From an uncultured Candidatus Altimarinota bacterium (lineage in GTDB: Bacteria; Patescibacteriota; Gracilibacteria; BD1-5; UBA6164): a stretch of 64,000 nt of DNA. The notes below the pieces were generated by a model. That model had not been told where the DNA came from and did not search any database. It saw nothing but the letters and a program-made list of their open reading frames with translations. The stretch is taken from the NCBI GenBank assembly GCA_937944145.1, contig CALDZK010000007.1, forward strand, positions 1 to 64,000. Direction: 5' to 3'. Every line of letters starts with the position of its first letter. Within the stretch, counting starts at the first letter, position 1. Made by a program: the position numbers and the translations under genes. Of this stretch, positions 11,067-22,879 are shown one piece after another.

Positions 11067-12074
11067 TTATGCGAGTTTTTTTCTCCTAGAAAAATAGAGA
11101 AAACTATTTATAAATAATGTCGAAAAAATCAAAATCCAAGTCTCAGCTCCAGTATTTGGCATCACCTGCGCAGTAGTAGCTACTTTTTCGAGGTTATATG
11201 GAGTAGGTGCAGCAGAGAGATCATATTCTTCTGACTCGTCAACTATTTCCTTATTTTCTAGTAATATCTCTGGTATTTCTTGTTGCTCGAGTTGTTGTTC
11301 TTGCTCTTGTCTTGCTTCATTTTTTGCTGCGATCTTTTCTTCGAGAGCAAGCTGTTTCATAAACTCATCATCTGCGTCTTCAGAAGTACCGTCTATTCAG
11401 ATACTTACCTCTAACTGTGCTGGAGAAGTAAAATCATATATACTATTTTCAAAAGCTACTTCATTTCCATCACTATCAAGAAGAGAAACTACTATAAATA
11501 TAAAGTCACTTTCTAGTTCTATCTCATCTCTGAGTTCAATATTTACACGACTATTGGTTGCATTTTTTCTAGAGATACTCTCTATCTTGAGTTCTGTAAG
11601 GAGTTTGTACTCAAATTCAACCTCAATCACTTCGAGTATATATACGATTTCAAGAGTATTTTCATCGACGATACGAATCAGCTCTATTCCCTGTTCTTCT
11701 AGGATAAAACCATCATTTTCGATCTCTACATCTGAGAGTTCCCTTCCAGTAGTAAAATCAATACTCCCCTCTGCTCCAAAGAGTCCTAGTAGACTGTACT
11801 CTGTATCTTGTTTGAGTGATTGTGGGAGGTCCACACGTATGGTGTTTAGGTTATCTATATCTCTCTGAGCCGTTTCTATAGTAGTGTCTCTGAGTATTTT
11901 TATCTCTCCTTCTATATCTGTTTCTGGGAAACTGTCTATATCTGAGAGTCAAAAACTCACTGTATGGGTATCCAAAACATCGATAGTATCGATAGTCATA
12001 TTTTCAGCAAAACTCTGTCAAATAGAGAAAAAAAGCACAAAAGCAACAGCTATAATTTTTTGTATGTGTTTCAT
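11067..12074 (-). CDS. Secreted surface protein with LPXTG-like (MPNTG) C-terminal sorting signal
   Basis: 335 aa. The N-terminal signal peptide (MKHIQKIIAVAFVLFFSI) likely ends near SFAEN. The middle is acidic, rich in Glu, Asp, Ile and Thr with beta-type pattern, then a Glu/Gln-rich helical stretch (RQEQEQQLEQQE). The C-terminus shows MPNTG, then a hydrophobic helix (WILIFSTLFINSFLYF) and a basic tail SRRKKLA, the three-part arrangement of sortase substrates with Met in place of Leu. I infer anchoring to the envelope by a sortase encoded elsewhere. The hydrophobic helix could instead be a plain membrane anchor. Confidence 0.75.
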
Positions 12075-12203
12075 AATGTATAATAGTAATAAAATGATTA
12101 CTATACAATTAAAACACAATAATTTATTTATGTCAAAAAAATACTAAAAAATATTGTATAATATATTCTCTAGTATAGACATTTTGGGACGATTTTTATT
12201 GTA

Positions 12204-13178
12204 TTAGAGTACTTGTGTTTGAAATATATAGCCAATATATATAAAATATAGTAGGAGAAATACCCCTCCCTCAAATCGTGTCAGTACTCACTTTCCTCCT
12301 ATAAAAAACATCGTTATAATCAAGAGTATTATCGCTCAGAGTTCTATAAGTATATCTGTCAGTAAAAGTTGAGGAACTACTATATTTGTTACACTTCCTG
12401 TAGCTCAAAGCACCAAAAGTATATTAAATATATTGCTCCCAACTACGTTTCCTATCGCTATATCAGCATCTCTCTTGAGTGACGCGATGATAGAGGTCGC
12501 GAGCTCTGGAAGACTGGTACCAAAAGCTATAATAGTCAGACCAACAACTGACTCTGATACTCAAAAACTGAGGGCTATAGATTTGGCTGATCCTACGAGT
12601 AAATGTGCTCAGAGTCCAAGTCATACTAATCCCCCAACAATATATATAACACTCATATTCATTGATTGAATCTTTGTATTTGAGTCATCAGTTGATTCTG
12701 GTTTTGTAGTTTTGGAGATACCAAAGGTATAAGCAAAAAATATAACAAAAAATAACAATAACACAAAACTCTCTCCTCTGGTAATGAGGTTCTCACTCGC
12801 TCCAGAAAAGAGTGTATCAAAAGCCAAAAAGAATAAAGCAAAAGAAGCAACCAAAGAAAAAGGAATCTCTTTATAGATAGTAGAGTCTTTTGCTTGAAGA
12901 GGATATACCAAAGCTGCAACTCAGAGTATCAAGAGGACATTTGCTATATTTGACCCGATAACGTTTCATAGTGCTAGTTCCGTCTGACCTCTAAGTCCCG
13001 AGAGAATATTTACAAACAACTCTGGAGCCGAAGTCCCAAAAGCTACAATCGTCAGACCAATCACCAGTGAAGATATCCCGAGTCTCTTTGCGATACTCGA
13101 AGCTCACGAAACCATTATATCGGCTCATTTTATGAGTACCAAAAATCAAACCACCAACAATACATAATCAAGTACCAT
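12204..13178 (-). CDS. Calcium/sodium antiporter (CaCA family, YrbG-like)
   Basis: 324 aa, about ten hydrophobic segments in two homologous halves. Each half carries the alpha-repeat hallmarks: GLTIVAFGTSAPEL with GNVIGSNIANVLLIL in the first, GLTIIAFGTSLPEL with GNVVGSNIFNILLVL in the second. These residues form the cation path in NCX/YrbG exchangers. An acidic cytoplasmic loop (about residues 155-175) separates the halves. Many membrane glycines are UGA. A role in calcium extrusion or Na/Ca exchange is family-based; ion specificity cannot be told. Confidence 0.93.
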
Positions 13179-13201
13179 AATCCTCCGTTTAAAATATAAT
13201 A

Positions 13202-13573
13202 TTATTTTGCTTGTAAGTATCCCTGCAGTATGAGACTCGCCGAGATGTCATCTACATGCTCTAGGGTGTTATCTCTCCTGGCTTCTATCGTTGTAAACCT
13301 CTCATCATACTCGTCTATCTCTATATCAGGAAAAAGTAAAACAAGTTTCTGCTTGAACTTTTGTGTTTTTTCCAGTTGATGGGTATCTTTCCCATAGAGA
13401 TCATGAGGGATTCCTATCACGATATGGGTGATATCACCGTACTCTAAGATCAGTTTTCTCAGGTATGAAACGATCTCAACTCTCGGGACAATACTCTTTG
13501 GAATACATACCCCCTGAGTTCCTACAGCAACACCAACCCTCTTATCTCACAGATCTATCCCGATGTAGGTCAT
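13202..13573 (-). CDS. ruvX: Putative Holliday junction resolvase / pre-16S rRNA nuclease RuvX (YqgF)
   Basis: 123 aa RNase H-fold nuclease. The catalytic start YIGIDLGDKRVGVAVG is intact (the Gly before DKR is UGA), followed by IVIGIPHDLYG, YDERFTTIEA and a final DDISASLILQGYL with the last acidic residue. In bacteria the family matures 16S rRNA 5' ends and may resolve recombination intermediates. Its ATG lies inside the end of rplI (19-base overlap), so the two are translationally coupled. Confidence 0.92.
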
Positions 13574-14022
13574 GTTCTGAGAGTCAGGGATATAAGGAGT
13601 TTTGCAATCTTGTTTTGTCCAAAGTTTACATATACAAAATGTTCTCCAAATTGTTTTATATGACCACTAGGAAAATCTATATGTTTTTTTGAGAGTTGTA
13701 CTTGGAAATGTTTTTTTATTTCTGATATGATATCTTTTTCTCCGATACTTCCATATACTTTTCCAGATGGAGATCCTCAGAGAGTAAAGGAAAGTTTTTG
13801 ACCATCTATTTTTTGTACTATTTTCCCTGCGTCACTGAGTATCTCTCTTCTATTGGATTCTGCTTGTTTTTTTGTCGCTTCGAGTTGTTTTTCTAGGGCT
13901 GGAGTGACCTGTCTGGCCATCTTTTTAGGAATCAAAAAATTGCGCGCATAGGCATCCTTTACTTCTTTTATTTCTCACTTTTTTCCGACATGTACGACAT
14001 GCTGAAGAAACATTACTTTCAT
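13555..14022 (-). CDS. rplI: 50S ribosomal protein bL9
   Basis: 155 aa. The N-terminal domain MKVMFLQHVVHVGKKGEIKEV continuing DAYARNFLIPK is diagnostic for bL9; a long connecting helix and a C-terminal rRNA-binding domain (GSPSGKVYGSIGEKDI) follow. It contains three UGA glycines. The C-terminus (LTLRTGPTSG) reads into the first codons of ruvX. bL9 is reported missing from some CPR lineages, so its presence is a useful lineage character. It lies 30 bases downstream of nusA. Confidence 0.92.
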
Positions 14023-14052
14023 AGTTCTTAGATCTCTTAGGAAAATACCTCT

Positions 14053-15165
14053 CTACTCACTTGGCTCTGATGCTTCTGATTCCTCTGACTCTTCTTGTGG
14101 TTTTTCTACTTCTACTTCTTCTATCGATATCTTGTATCCTGTCAGTTCTGATGCGAGATTTACATTGACTCCACTTCTCCCAACAGCTCTCGCTCTCTCC
14201 CCTTCTGGGATAAACACTGTAGCCATATCTTCTTCTTCATTGATCTCTACACTGATCACTTCTGCTGGAGTGAGTGATCTCTTTATCACTTCACGTACAT
14301 CACTGCTGTTTGGGATGATATCAATTTTTTCTCCACTGAGTTCTTCCATTACAGATTTTACTCTGAGTCATTTTTGTCCGATAAGCGTTCCTGCTGGATC
14401 TATTTCTTCGTAGCTTGAGCTCACAAGAAGTTTTGTTTTAACTCCTGGGTGACGAGCAACTCTCTCTATGTCTACGACTCATTCTGCGATTTCTGGTACA
14501 TACTCTGCAAATATAGCAGGTACGAGCTCTGGTCTCTTTCTACTGAGAATAACTTTTGGAGCAGATCATTCTGCATGTGTTACTTCTGCTACATAGAGAT
14601 AAAACCTCTGATCTGGAGTGTAGCTATCACGAGAGATTTGTTCTGATTTTGGAAGTACTACTTGGTTTCCATTATAATCAAATACTACTTTTCCTCCTTC
14701 TACGAGATCTACTCTCATATTTATCACTTCTCCTTCTTTCCCTGAAAAGAGTTCAAATATCTTTTCTTTTTCACTGTCTCCTATTTTTTGGATAATCACC
14801 TGTCTTGCAGCTTGGGAAGCGATACGACCAAATACATCTCCATCCTGACCAAGTACCTCATCTGTTACATCTATCTCGATCACATCTCCTTCGTTAAATC
14901 ATTCAGCGTCGTCTCCGAGATCATCAAAACTGATTTCTAGATCTGGGTTTTCTACGGTTTTTACTACCGTTTTCTCTACTGATATCTCGAGCTCTCCAGA
15001 CTCTAGGTCAAAGTGAACATTTACATCTTCGTCCTTATTTCCATAGTCTTTTTTATACGCAGTTCTGAGAGCTGCTTCTATTACTTCCACGAGTTTTTCT
15101 TTTGGAAGTTTTTTTTCTGCTGCGATCATGTTTATCGCTGCTTGTATCTGTTTTACGTCGAACAT
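14053..15165 (-). CDS. nusA: Transcription elongation/termination factor NusA
   Basis: 370 aa. The N-terminal RNA-polymerase-binding domain (INMIAAEKKLPKEKLVEVIE, ALRTAYKK) is followed by an S1 domain (about 130-200), a KH1 region with SYEEIDPAGTLIGQKGLRV, and KH2 with ERARAVGRSGVNVNLASELTG. It ends in a Glu/Ser-rich tail (EESEESEASEPSE). UGA encodes glycine in the KH1 GxxG loop (IGQKG). NusA binds RNA polymerase and controls pausing and antitermination. It heads the nusA-rplI-ruvX cluster. Confidence 0.95.
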
Positions 15166-15198
15166 AAGTTAATTTTAAATTACAAATTAAAAGTTTTT

Positions 15199-15317
15199 GT
15201 CATTCCGGTTTGCAAAGCAATACCGGAATCTGATAGTAAACTAAAACTACTTCGTTCACATAGTGGAGTAGAAAAGTTTATATTAAAATAGCAGATTCCT
15301 GCATTCGCAGGAATGAC
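15199..15317. repeat. Dispersed palindromic repeat (ATTCC...GGAAT family), intergenic copy
   Basis: Left arm GTCATTCCGGTTTGC...TACCGGAATCTG and right arm CAGATTCCTGCATTCGCAGG AATGAC are inverted relative to each other; each arm is itself palindromic. A smaller hairpin (CTACTTCG / GTGGAGTAG) lies between. It fills most of the nusA-ftsZ gap. The same family is seen at 50295-50402 and, in frame, inside mutY at 43725-43812. Its ATTCC N10 GGAAT core resembles dRS3-type repeats of other bacteria. Confidence 0.85.
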
Positions 15318-15421
15318 ACAACACTGTTTTTAAAAGAAAACGAGGATTTGCGCTTGCAAAACCCCGTTTCTTCTCTTAATTACCAGTACATTGTATATGA
15401 TTGATTCAAAAAATCAAATGA

Positions 15422-16633
15422 TTATTTCTTCTTTCTGAGAAATGTTGGTATATCGAGATCATCTTCGTCTATTTTTCCTCCAGATGCCATAGGTCTCGGA
15501 GATGACGGAGTGATACGTGAGTCTGAAACTGATTTTCTTCCAAATACACTTCCTCCAACAGTTTTCATAGATTCTGATTTTTCTTGTACAAATTTCTTAT
15601 TTGATCCTTCGTCAAATCCAGTAGCAACTACGGTTATCTTGAGTTCTCCTTCGAAATCCTCTTTGATCGTCGCTCCAAATATAATATTTGCATCATTGTG
15701 AACTGATTCTGTGATGACCTTTGCAGCCTCATCTACCTCAAACATCGAGAGATCTGTTCCTCCAGTTATGTTAAAGAGAAGCCCTTGAGCACCAGCAATA
15801 GAAAGATCTAGAAGAGGACTATCTATCGCTCCTCTTGCTGCTTCTACAGCTCTATTTTCTCCACTTCCATATCAGATTCCCATGAGTGCAGAACCTGCAG
15901 AGTTCATAACCGATCTCACATCAGCAAAGTCTACATTTATGAGTCCTGGTTGTGTGATGAGGTCTGAGATACCTTGTACTCATTGGTTGAGAACTTCGTC
16001 TACGATAGAAAATGCGTCGAGAAGAGGTGTTTTTTTATCAATAATAGAAAGAATTCTATCATTTGGAATCGTGATGAGTGTATCTACTTTTTCTTTGAGG
16101 AGGTCATATCCGTCCATAGATTTCGTCATTCTGTTTTGTCCTTCGAAACTGAAAGGTCTTGTCACGACCCCTACTGTCAGAGCTCCAAGTTCTTTTGCTA
16201 TTTCAGCTACTACAGGAGCAGCACCAGTACCAGTACCACCACCAAGACCACAAGTAATAAACACCATATCAGCACCTTCGAGAGCTGACTGGATTTCATC
16301 TCTTGATTCTTCTGCTGCTTTTTTCCCTACTTCTGGATCACTCCCAGCCCCAAGACCAGAAGTCACTACTTTTCCGATATTGATTTTATTATCAGCAAGT
16401 GAGTTATAGAGAGCTTGTACATCAGTATTCATCACGATGAATTCTACTCCTTGGAGTCCTCATTCGATCATTCTGTTTACAGCATTTTGTCATCCTCCAC
16501 CGACTCCTATAACTTTTATGCTTGCTACTGGAGATATTCCCCCATCTAGACTTACTTCTTGTGGACCTGCTGTCATCTTTGATGAAGCTTTTCCTCCTAG
16601 AAGAGATTTGAGCTTGTCTTCTCTTTTTACCAT
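15422..16633 (-). CDS. ftsZ: Cell-division GTPase FtsZ
   Basis: 403 aa tubulin homologue that forms the division ring. Motifs: [19 protein letters not shown] (one Gly is UGA), tubulin signature [14 protein letters not shown] near residue 125, T7 loop ([22 protein letters not shown]), and a C-terminal peptide [12 protein letters not shown] that binds FtsA. Length is normal. It lies 112 bases downstream of ftsA on the same strand. Confidence 0.97.
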
Positions 16634-16745
16634 GTGTATTAAAATAAAAAATAATAAAGTTTTTGTTGTTATTTTTGGGTTTGACCCAGAGATCTATACG
16701 GCATATATATCACTCGGCCTCACCAAAAAATAACTTTTTTTGTTT

Positions 16746-17981
16746 TTATGGAAGTATTTTTTTAAATACCTTTACTATAGACTCAAACATTCCTTTTATG
16801 TTGAGAGAAAAAGGGATATTTCCAACTGAGTACTTATTAGCAAACACCATGTTTCCTATCACTGAGGCAAATACTGGATCACTAATAGAAGTTTCTGTCA
16901 ATGAATCTTTTTCTACTGGTATTCCTATAAATACTGGAAGTCTCAGTATCTCTTTTGCTATATCTATGAGTCCATTTGCTTTTGATCCTCCACCGACAAG
17001 TATTGCTCATTCTGGGAGCATTCCATCTCTTCCGACTCTTCTGAGTTCATCTCTCACAAAGTGAAGTATCTCCTCATAACGAGCTGTTGCTATCTTTCAG
17101 AGGTATTCGCTTGATACTGATTCTTCTTCTCCTGGGTTTATTTCTGAAAGTGATATCTGTGTATCTAGAAGTGGTTCTTCTTCTCACGCTCGAAGTGTCG
17201 CATAATCCAGTTTGAGTTTTTCTGCTACATCTATAGAGGTTCTTACTCAGAGAGCTATATCATTTGTAACACTATCACCTCCTATTGGGATAATAGATGA
17301 AAACTTGAGTACTCACTCTTCATAAATAGTGATTCCCGTAGTTGAGGCTCCTATATCGATACATACGACTCCGAGTTCTTTTTGTCTTTTTGTGAGTACT
17401 CCTTCCGGTGAAGCAAGAAGGTTCGGGATAACGTCATATATCTCTATACCGACATCTCCGACTGCTTTTCTGATGTTTCCCAGGATATTTCTATTCATAG
17501 AAAATATATGAGCTACTACTTCGAGTTTTCTAGCTGACATACCTACTGGGTTTTTTACTCCCTCTTCGAGATCTACGACAAAATACTCTGGAATAACTTT
17601 GAGGATCTCTCTATTTGGGAGATCTACACCGTTTCTGGCCATATCAAGAACTCTATCAACATCATCTGAAGTAATTTCTTCTCCTGATACTGCGATAATT
17701 CCCTTGCTGCTAATAACCTCAAGAGAAGAAGAATTGAGAGAAAGATATGCTCCTGATATCTGCTCTCCTGCCATTTTTTCTGCTTCCTCGAGCGATGTGT
17801 CGAGGTTGCTTTTAAACTCTTCCATATCGAGAATATTTCACTTTCTGATTGCGTGTGATGTCGTCACCCCTACTCATAGAACGTTGAATTCTCTTGATCA
17901 TTCCTCTGGAAATGTCCCTATGACGGTTCTAATTTTTGATGAACCGATATCGATCGCTGTAATAATATTTTCTGAACCCAT
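16746..17981 (-). CDS. ftsA: Cell-division actin-like ATPase FtsA
   Basis: 411 aa. Actin-fold motifs: AIDIGSSKIRTVIG at the start (phosphate 1), VVCIDIGASTTGITIYE (phosphate 2), AILVGGGSKANGLIDIAKE (adenosine motif); the SHS2/1C-like insertion lies between residues 60 and 150. It ends with a short amphipathic tail (MFESIVKVFKKILP) typical of the membrane-targeting helix. FtsA tethers FtsZ to the membrane. Several glycines are UGA. The order ftsA-ftsZ is the usual one. Confidence 0.95.
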
Positions 17982-18180
17982 ATTAATTTAAATTTGTTTA
18001 AAGACTTTTATATATCGCAAATAAAGATTGTTCAATTTTTGTATACATGTTTTTTGGCTTTTTATAGAAGCTTTGCTTTTTTCTGTATCAAAAAATCTAT
18101 AGAAATTATATGGTGTTTTAGGCTATATCAAAAAGAACTCAAACAAGTTCTGTTAAAAACATTTTTAATACTTCGTTTTT

Positions 18181-18209
18181 TTGCAGGAATAGAAAAGATA
18201 TGCTATAAT
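18181..18209 (+). promoter_or_regulatory. Sigma70-type promoter for the 18233 gene
   Basis: TTGCAG at 18181-18186, a 17-base spacer and a perfect TATAAT at 18204-18209. Transcription would start near 18216, giving a leader of under 20 bases before the ATG at 18233. Confidence 0.7.
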
Positions 18210-18232
18210 TCTTATGTTATAACTCTTTTTTC

Positions 18233-19432
18233 ATGAAACGTTTTTTTCATATATTCCATATCACTGTTTTTCTCATACTTTCCGTGGGAACTATAGTCAT
18301 TGTCTACAGTACCGGATCAGGTAATATTTCACTAGCATGATTTATGAGTGTAGGGCTTATTATACTCATAGAGTTTTTAGCTATTTTTTACCTCGTACAA
18401 AAATTTTATGCAAAGCCTATAAAAAACCTCGAATACACTATCAAGAAGTTCTTGGTTGGCTCCCTCAAGCAAAAAGATATTTCTTTTCACAAGACCCTAA
18501 ATCCTCATCTGAACTATATTCTCCTATTTTTTACCAAAACCCTTACTACTCTCAAAAATATAAAATGAGAGTTCATACATGGAAAAGAAATAAAGTGAGA
18601 AGTCGAACTCGCTCGTGAAATACAAGAAAAATTACTTTCTAAAAAAATAGAAAATATCCCTTCTCTTAGTATCGTTGCGAGATCAAAACCAGCAAAAGAG
18701 ATAGGTGGAGATAGTTTTGATATTATCCCACAGTGAAACGATTATTTTATCTACGTATGAGATGCTACGGGACACGGGGTCTGAGCTGGTTTTATCATGA
18801 TGATGGTAAATGCTCTCGTACACGGATACTCAAAAGTAACAAGAAAATGAAACCAGATACTTGCTCATACCAATGATATCATAAAACCTCGTGTAAAGGC
18901 CAATCTCCTGATGTCTATGCTCCTACTGAGATGGAACGAAACAGATAAGAGACTCTATATGACCTGAGCTGGTCATGAGTATCTCATGATATACAAATAC
19001 TCAAAGCAAAAATGTTTTAAAATAAAATCATGATGAGTCGCACTCGGGATGGCAAAAAACATACACAAACTCCTCAAAGAGAGAGAAGTAGCTTTTGAAA
19101 AAAATGACATCGCTATACTCTATAGTGATGGTATCACCGAAGCAATAAATCTCCCAGAAAAAAACGGAGATGAAGAGATGTTTTGAGAAGATCGTCTCAT
19201 ACAAGCTATAGAAGAATCTCCAAATGTAGAATCAAAAGACTATAAATCTGCAAAATCTGTATTTAAAAATATCACTATAGAACTCTCAAAATTTATGTGA
19301 TATAAGTACGATCAACTCGATGATATAACTCTCGTTGTAGCTCAATACAAACCAAATGATTATGATATCACCAAGGATTTTAGTGAACATATATCAGACG
19401 AACTCGTCACAGAATGGAATTGGGATTCTTAG
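18233..19432 (+). CDS. Membrane-bound SpoIIE-type Ser/Thr phosphatase
   Basis: 399 aa. Two hydrophobic helices (about residues 7-25 and 37-57) with a short loop, then a linker (residues 60-115) and a SpoIIE/PP2C domain: VARSKPAKEIGGDSFDIIP, VGDATGHGVGAGFIMMMV, AGHEYLMIY, ILYSDGITEA and DDITLVVAQY. The acidic metal ligands are present (several neighbouring glycines are UGA). RsbU/RsbP-like proteins act on anti-anti-sigma factors, but no such partner is encoded here. It lies 142 bases upstream of the VirB4-like gene and carries its own promoter. Confidence 0.88.
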
Positions 19433-19574
19433 TATCTCTTTGACTTCAAACCTATAAGTCTGATTTTGTAAATACCAAAACTCTAAAGGCACTCTTTACA
19501 AAGCCTACGAGGCTATTACAATAAGCACAAACTCTCTCTTCAATTGTGTTTACTTGTAATTCCCTATAAAGCAC

Positions 19575-21464
19575 GTGTCAGAACAACAATCTTCTCAACA
19601 ACAAGAACTCTTTTTACTTGTAAAAAAGAGGTATACTGGTGATGTCCATAGTTTTGAATCAGAAAAATGAATACCAAAACCTACCAGAAAAGACACAAAA
19701 AAAACACCAAACACCTCAGACAAGAAACAAGACAAGCAAATACTCGAAGCAGAAAAAGAATACAAATCAGCACTCGCATATATAAAAGACGCTATATCTC
19801 CTGCTTTTTTAAAAGTTCATGCAGATAAACTCAGAGTAAACAACACCTACGTAAAGACATTTTTTGTGTATTCTTATCCAAACTTTCTTGAGGGAAACTG
19901 GCTCTCTCCTATCATTAACTGGGATGTCAAATTCGATATGAGTCTCTATATATACCCAATAGAGTCAGCTTTTATCCAAAAATACCTCCGTAAAAGACTC
20001 ACACAACTCCACTCAGAGAGATCTATAAACGCAGAAAAGTGACTCATAAACGATCCAGCGCTCGAGGCACAAATCCAAGATGTCGAAGAGCTCAGAGCAA
20101 AACTCACCAGAGGACAGGAAAAGTATTTTCACTTTGGACTCTATATAACGATATACTCTGACACTGAGGAATGACTCACAAAAATAGGAAAAGATATAGA
20201 AACCATACTCGCAGGGAGAAATGTCCTCCAAAAACAAAGTTACCTCCGTGCAGAACAGGGTTTTGTTACTACGGGACCGTTTGCAAAGGATGATCTCGGA
20301 GTTTATAGAAATATCTCGACCTGAGGACTCTCAACAACATTTCCCTTTTCATCATCAACACTCAGCCATGATGATGGGATACTCTATGGGGTCAATACCC
20401 ATAATAACTCCCTTATACTCTTTGATAGATTCAAGAGTGAAAATGCAAATATGGTTGTATTTGCGAAATCTGGTTCAGGGAAATCATTTGCAGTAAAACT
20501 CGAAATTCTCAGGACTCTGATGCTCGGAACTGATGTCATCGTCATAGATCCAGAAAACGAATACAAACCACTGGTTGATACAGTAGGAGGGAGTTATCTC
20601 GATGTCAGCCTCAATTCAAATGAAAGAATCAATCCGTTTGACCTTCCTCTATGAATGAAAGATCACGAGGAAAAACCTGGTGATCTCCTAAGATCTGCTA
20701 TCATAGATCTCCTTGGACTCATGAATCTGATGCTTGGAAAACTCTCAAGTGAAGATGAATCTATCATGGAAAAAGCCCTCATAACAACCTATAGCCTCAA
20801 GGGAATAACTCTCGAAGATGATGACGCAGTAGGAAAAGAAATTCCCATAATGAAAGACCTCCAAGACGTGCTAGAAACTATGGACTGATGAGAATCTCTC
20901 GTTAGGAGACTTGAGAAATATACGACCGGGATATTTTCTGGTATTTTTTCCCAGAGAACCAACGTAGACCTCAAAGAGTGACTCCAAGTATTTTCTGTCA
21001 GGGATCTCGATGATATACTCAGACCAACAACTATGTATGTTATCCTCAATCATATCTGGAACAAAGTACGTAGTTCGAACAAAAAAAGACTCCTCGTCAT
21101 AGACGAAGCGTGGAATGTCATGCAGCACGAAGATTCTGCAAAATTTCTATTTGGGCTCGTAAAAAGAGCCAGAAAGTATAACCTCGGAATCACAACTATC
21201 ACTCAAGACGTCGAAGACTTTGCAACAAGTTCGTATGGAAAACCTATCATCACTAACTCTTCTATCCAGGTACTCTTGAAACAATCAAGTGCTTCTATCG
21301 ATGCACTCCAGGATATATTCAAACTCACCGATCAAGAAAAATACATCCTCCTCAACGCAGCTGTATGACAATGACTCTTCTTTGCTGGTGCAGAACATGT
21401 CGGAATACAGATAGTCGCGAGTTTCTACGAAGAGCAAATAGTCAGCACAGACCCAAACAAATAG
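19575..21464 (+). CDS. VirB4/TraC-like conjugation-type ATPase
   Basis: 629 aa, GTG start (an in-frame TAA at 19557-19559 precludes anything longer; the first ATG would remove over 100 residues). The N-terminal region is VirB4/CagE-like; the P-loop reads FAKSGSGKSFAVKLE, followed by VIDPENEYKPL, a Walker B LLVIDEAWNVM and ITQDVEDFATSSYGKPI. UGA is read as Gly at many sites. VirB4-type ATPases energise type IV secretion. In CPR genomes they occur with few other T4SS genes, and none is seen here. A terminator follows at 21476. Confidence 0.9.
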
Positions 21465-21475
21465 TAGACATTTTT

Positions 21476-21513
21476 AAAAAACAGATATCATATAGTCAAA
21501 TATCTGTTTTTTT
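21476..21513 (+). terminator. Rho-independent terminator after virB4-like gene
   Basis: AAAAAACAGATA / TATCTGTTTTTTT stem with a 13-base loop, 11 bases after the stop. Confidence 0.85.
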
Positions 21514-21519
21514 ATCATT

Positions 21520-22215
21520 ATGAAATACCTCTTTTTACTCCTCACTACCAGTGTCACAATAGCTGTGACTTGGTATATCTCGAGTATTCCACTCTGAGGA
21601 GTAACTCAAGCTGATATATCAGACAGTTATCGTACTATAGTAACTCCTGCTTCATATGTATTTTCGATATGGAGTATTATATATCTCTCATGGATAGTAC
21701 TCTCTATATATATTTTCATCTATCGTCCTACTATAGCTCTCGATCATATACTCTATCTGGGAAATACTCAAATGCTCTCCGCACTCTGGCTCGTACCATG
21801 GCATCTAGATATGATACACCTAAGTCTTATGGTGATGATACTGATATTTGTACAACTCTTGTATCTGAGCCTCCAAGATCACTGAAATACACTCTTTCAA
21901 AATACTGTGTATCTCTTTTCTAGCTGGATATCTGTGGCTCTGATTGCCAATACACATGTATTTCTCGTAGCTTATGAAGCCTACTGACAATCCCTGATAC
22001 TAGGAATCACCTCTCTGGTTTGACTCGTAGCACTCAGTTATTATTATCACCAATCAAGACAAACTATCATACCTATCAGTGTTGCTTGCTGGACTCTCCT
22101 ATGAATACTGATGCTGCAAAATGACCACTATATTGTTTTTACCTGTATTGCTGGTCTGATGTTTTGCCTGAGTATTATTGTGTTTTATTTTCTTCCCGAA
22201 GAAACTGGAAAATAA
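21520..22215 (+). CDS. Polytopic membrane protein, distant TspO/MBR (tryptophan-rich sensory) type
   Basis: 231 aa, almost entirely hydrophobic with roughly seven membrane helices. The stretch VTPASYVFSIWSIIYLSWIV matches the pattern of TspO-like/tryptophan-rich sensory proteins (TPxxYVFxIWxxIYL). Tryptophans recur at helix ends. TspO-type proteins bind tetrapyrroles or steroids in membranes; here only a general family tie is supported. Six in-frame UGA glycines. It begins right after the virB4 terminator and probably uses its own promoter. Confidence 0.6.
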
Positions 22216-22336
22216 ATTTGCATTTTAGAGCGATATTTATACAATCTGTTTGCTTCTAAAAATATTGATTTTTGTTCGTGGTATACCCGAAATACACCAC
22301 TCTAAAGAGTCAAAATCTCTATTAACACACCCAAAA

Positions 22337-22370
22337 ACAATCATTCATATAAAGAATGGATTGTATTTTT
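22337..22370 (+). terminator. Probable terminator before rplK
   Basis: Stem ACAATC-ATTC / GAAT-G-GATTGT with loop ATATAAA followed by ATTTTT. A TATAAT box (22375-22380) follows directly, 12 bases before the rplK ATG, so rplK may have an extremely short leader; no good -35 box is visible. Confidence 0.55.
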
Positions 22371-22392
22371 TACATATAATTCAACAACTATT

Positions 22393-22860
22393 ATGGCTAA
22401 AGAGGTAAAAGGATATATAAAACTCCAGATCCCTGGTGGACAGGCTAACCCAGCTCCTCCAGTAGGACCAGCTCTTGGACAGTACGGAGTACCTATACAG
22501 GACTTTACGACTCAGTTCAACGAAAAGACAAAAGATAAAATGGGAGTTAAACTTCCTGTGGTTATTACTGTTTATGAAGATAGGACATTTACATTTGTTG
22601 TAAAACAACCACCTGCAAGTACACTCGTAAAAGGAAAGCTCAATCTCAAATCAGGTTCTGCTGTACCTCAAAAAGACAAAGTGGGACACCTCACTATGGA
22701 TCAACTCAAAGAACTCGCAGAAGAAAAAATGCCTGATCTCAATGCATATGACCTCGCAGGAGCGATGAAAACTATCATGGGAACAGCCAGAGCAACTGGG
22801 GTTACGACTGATATCGATGATATACCACTCAAAGAACTCAGAGAAAAACTCGCAGCATAG
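22393..22860 (+). CDS. rplK: 50S ribosomal protein uL11
   Basis: 155 aa. The N-terminal domain [20 protein letters not shown] is diagnostic, followed by the [18 protein letters not shown] strand and the C-terminal rRNA-binding part ([23 protein letters not shown]). No in-frame UGA: all glycines are GGN. Unusually, rplA does not follow; tRNA-Glu does. Confidence 0.97.
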   Translation: MAKEVKGYIKLQIPGGQANPAPPVGPALGQYGVPIQDFTTQFNEKTKDKMGVKLPVVITVYEDRTFTFVVKQPPASTLVKGKLNLKSGSAVPQKDKVGHLTMDQLKELAEEKMPDLNAYDLAGAMKTIMGTARATGVTTDIDDIPLKELREKLAA

Positions 22861-22879
22861 TTATTCTCTCATCCCTACT

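Noticed and set aside
15882-16409. Long plus-strand ORF of 175 codons
   Set aside because: It is the antisense of ftsZ, whose motifs are unambiguous on the minus strand.
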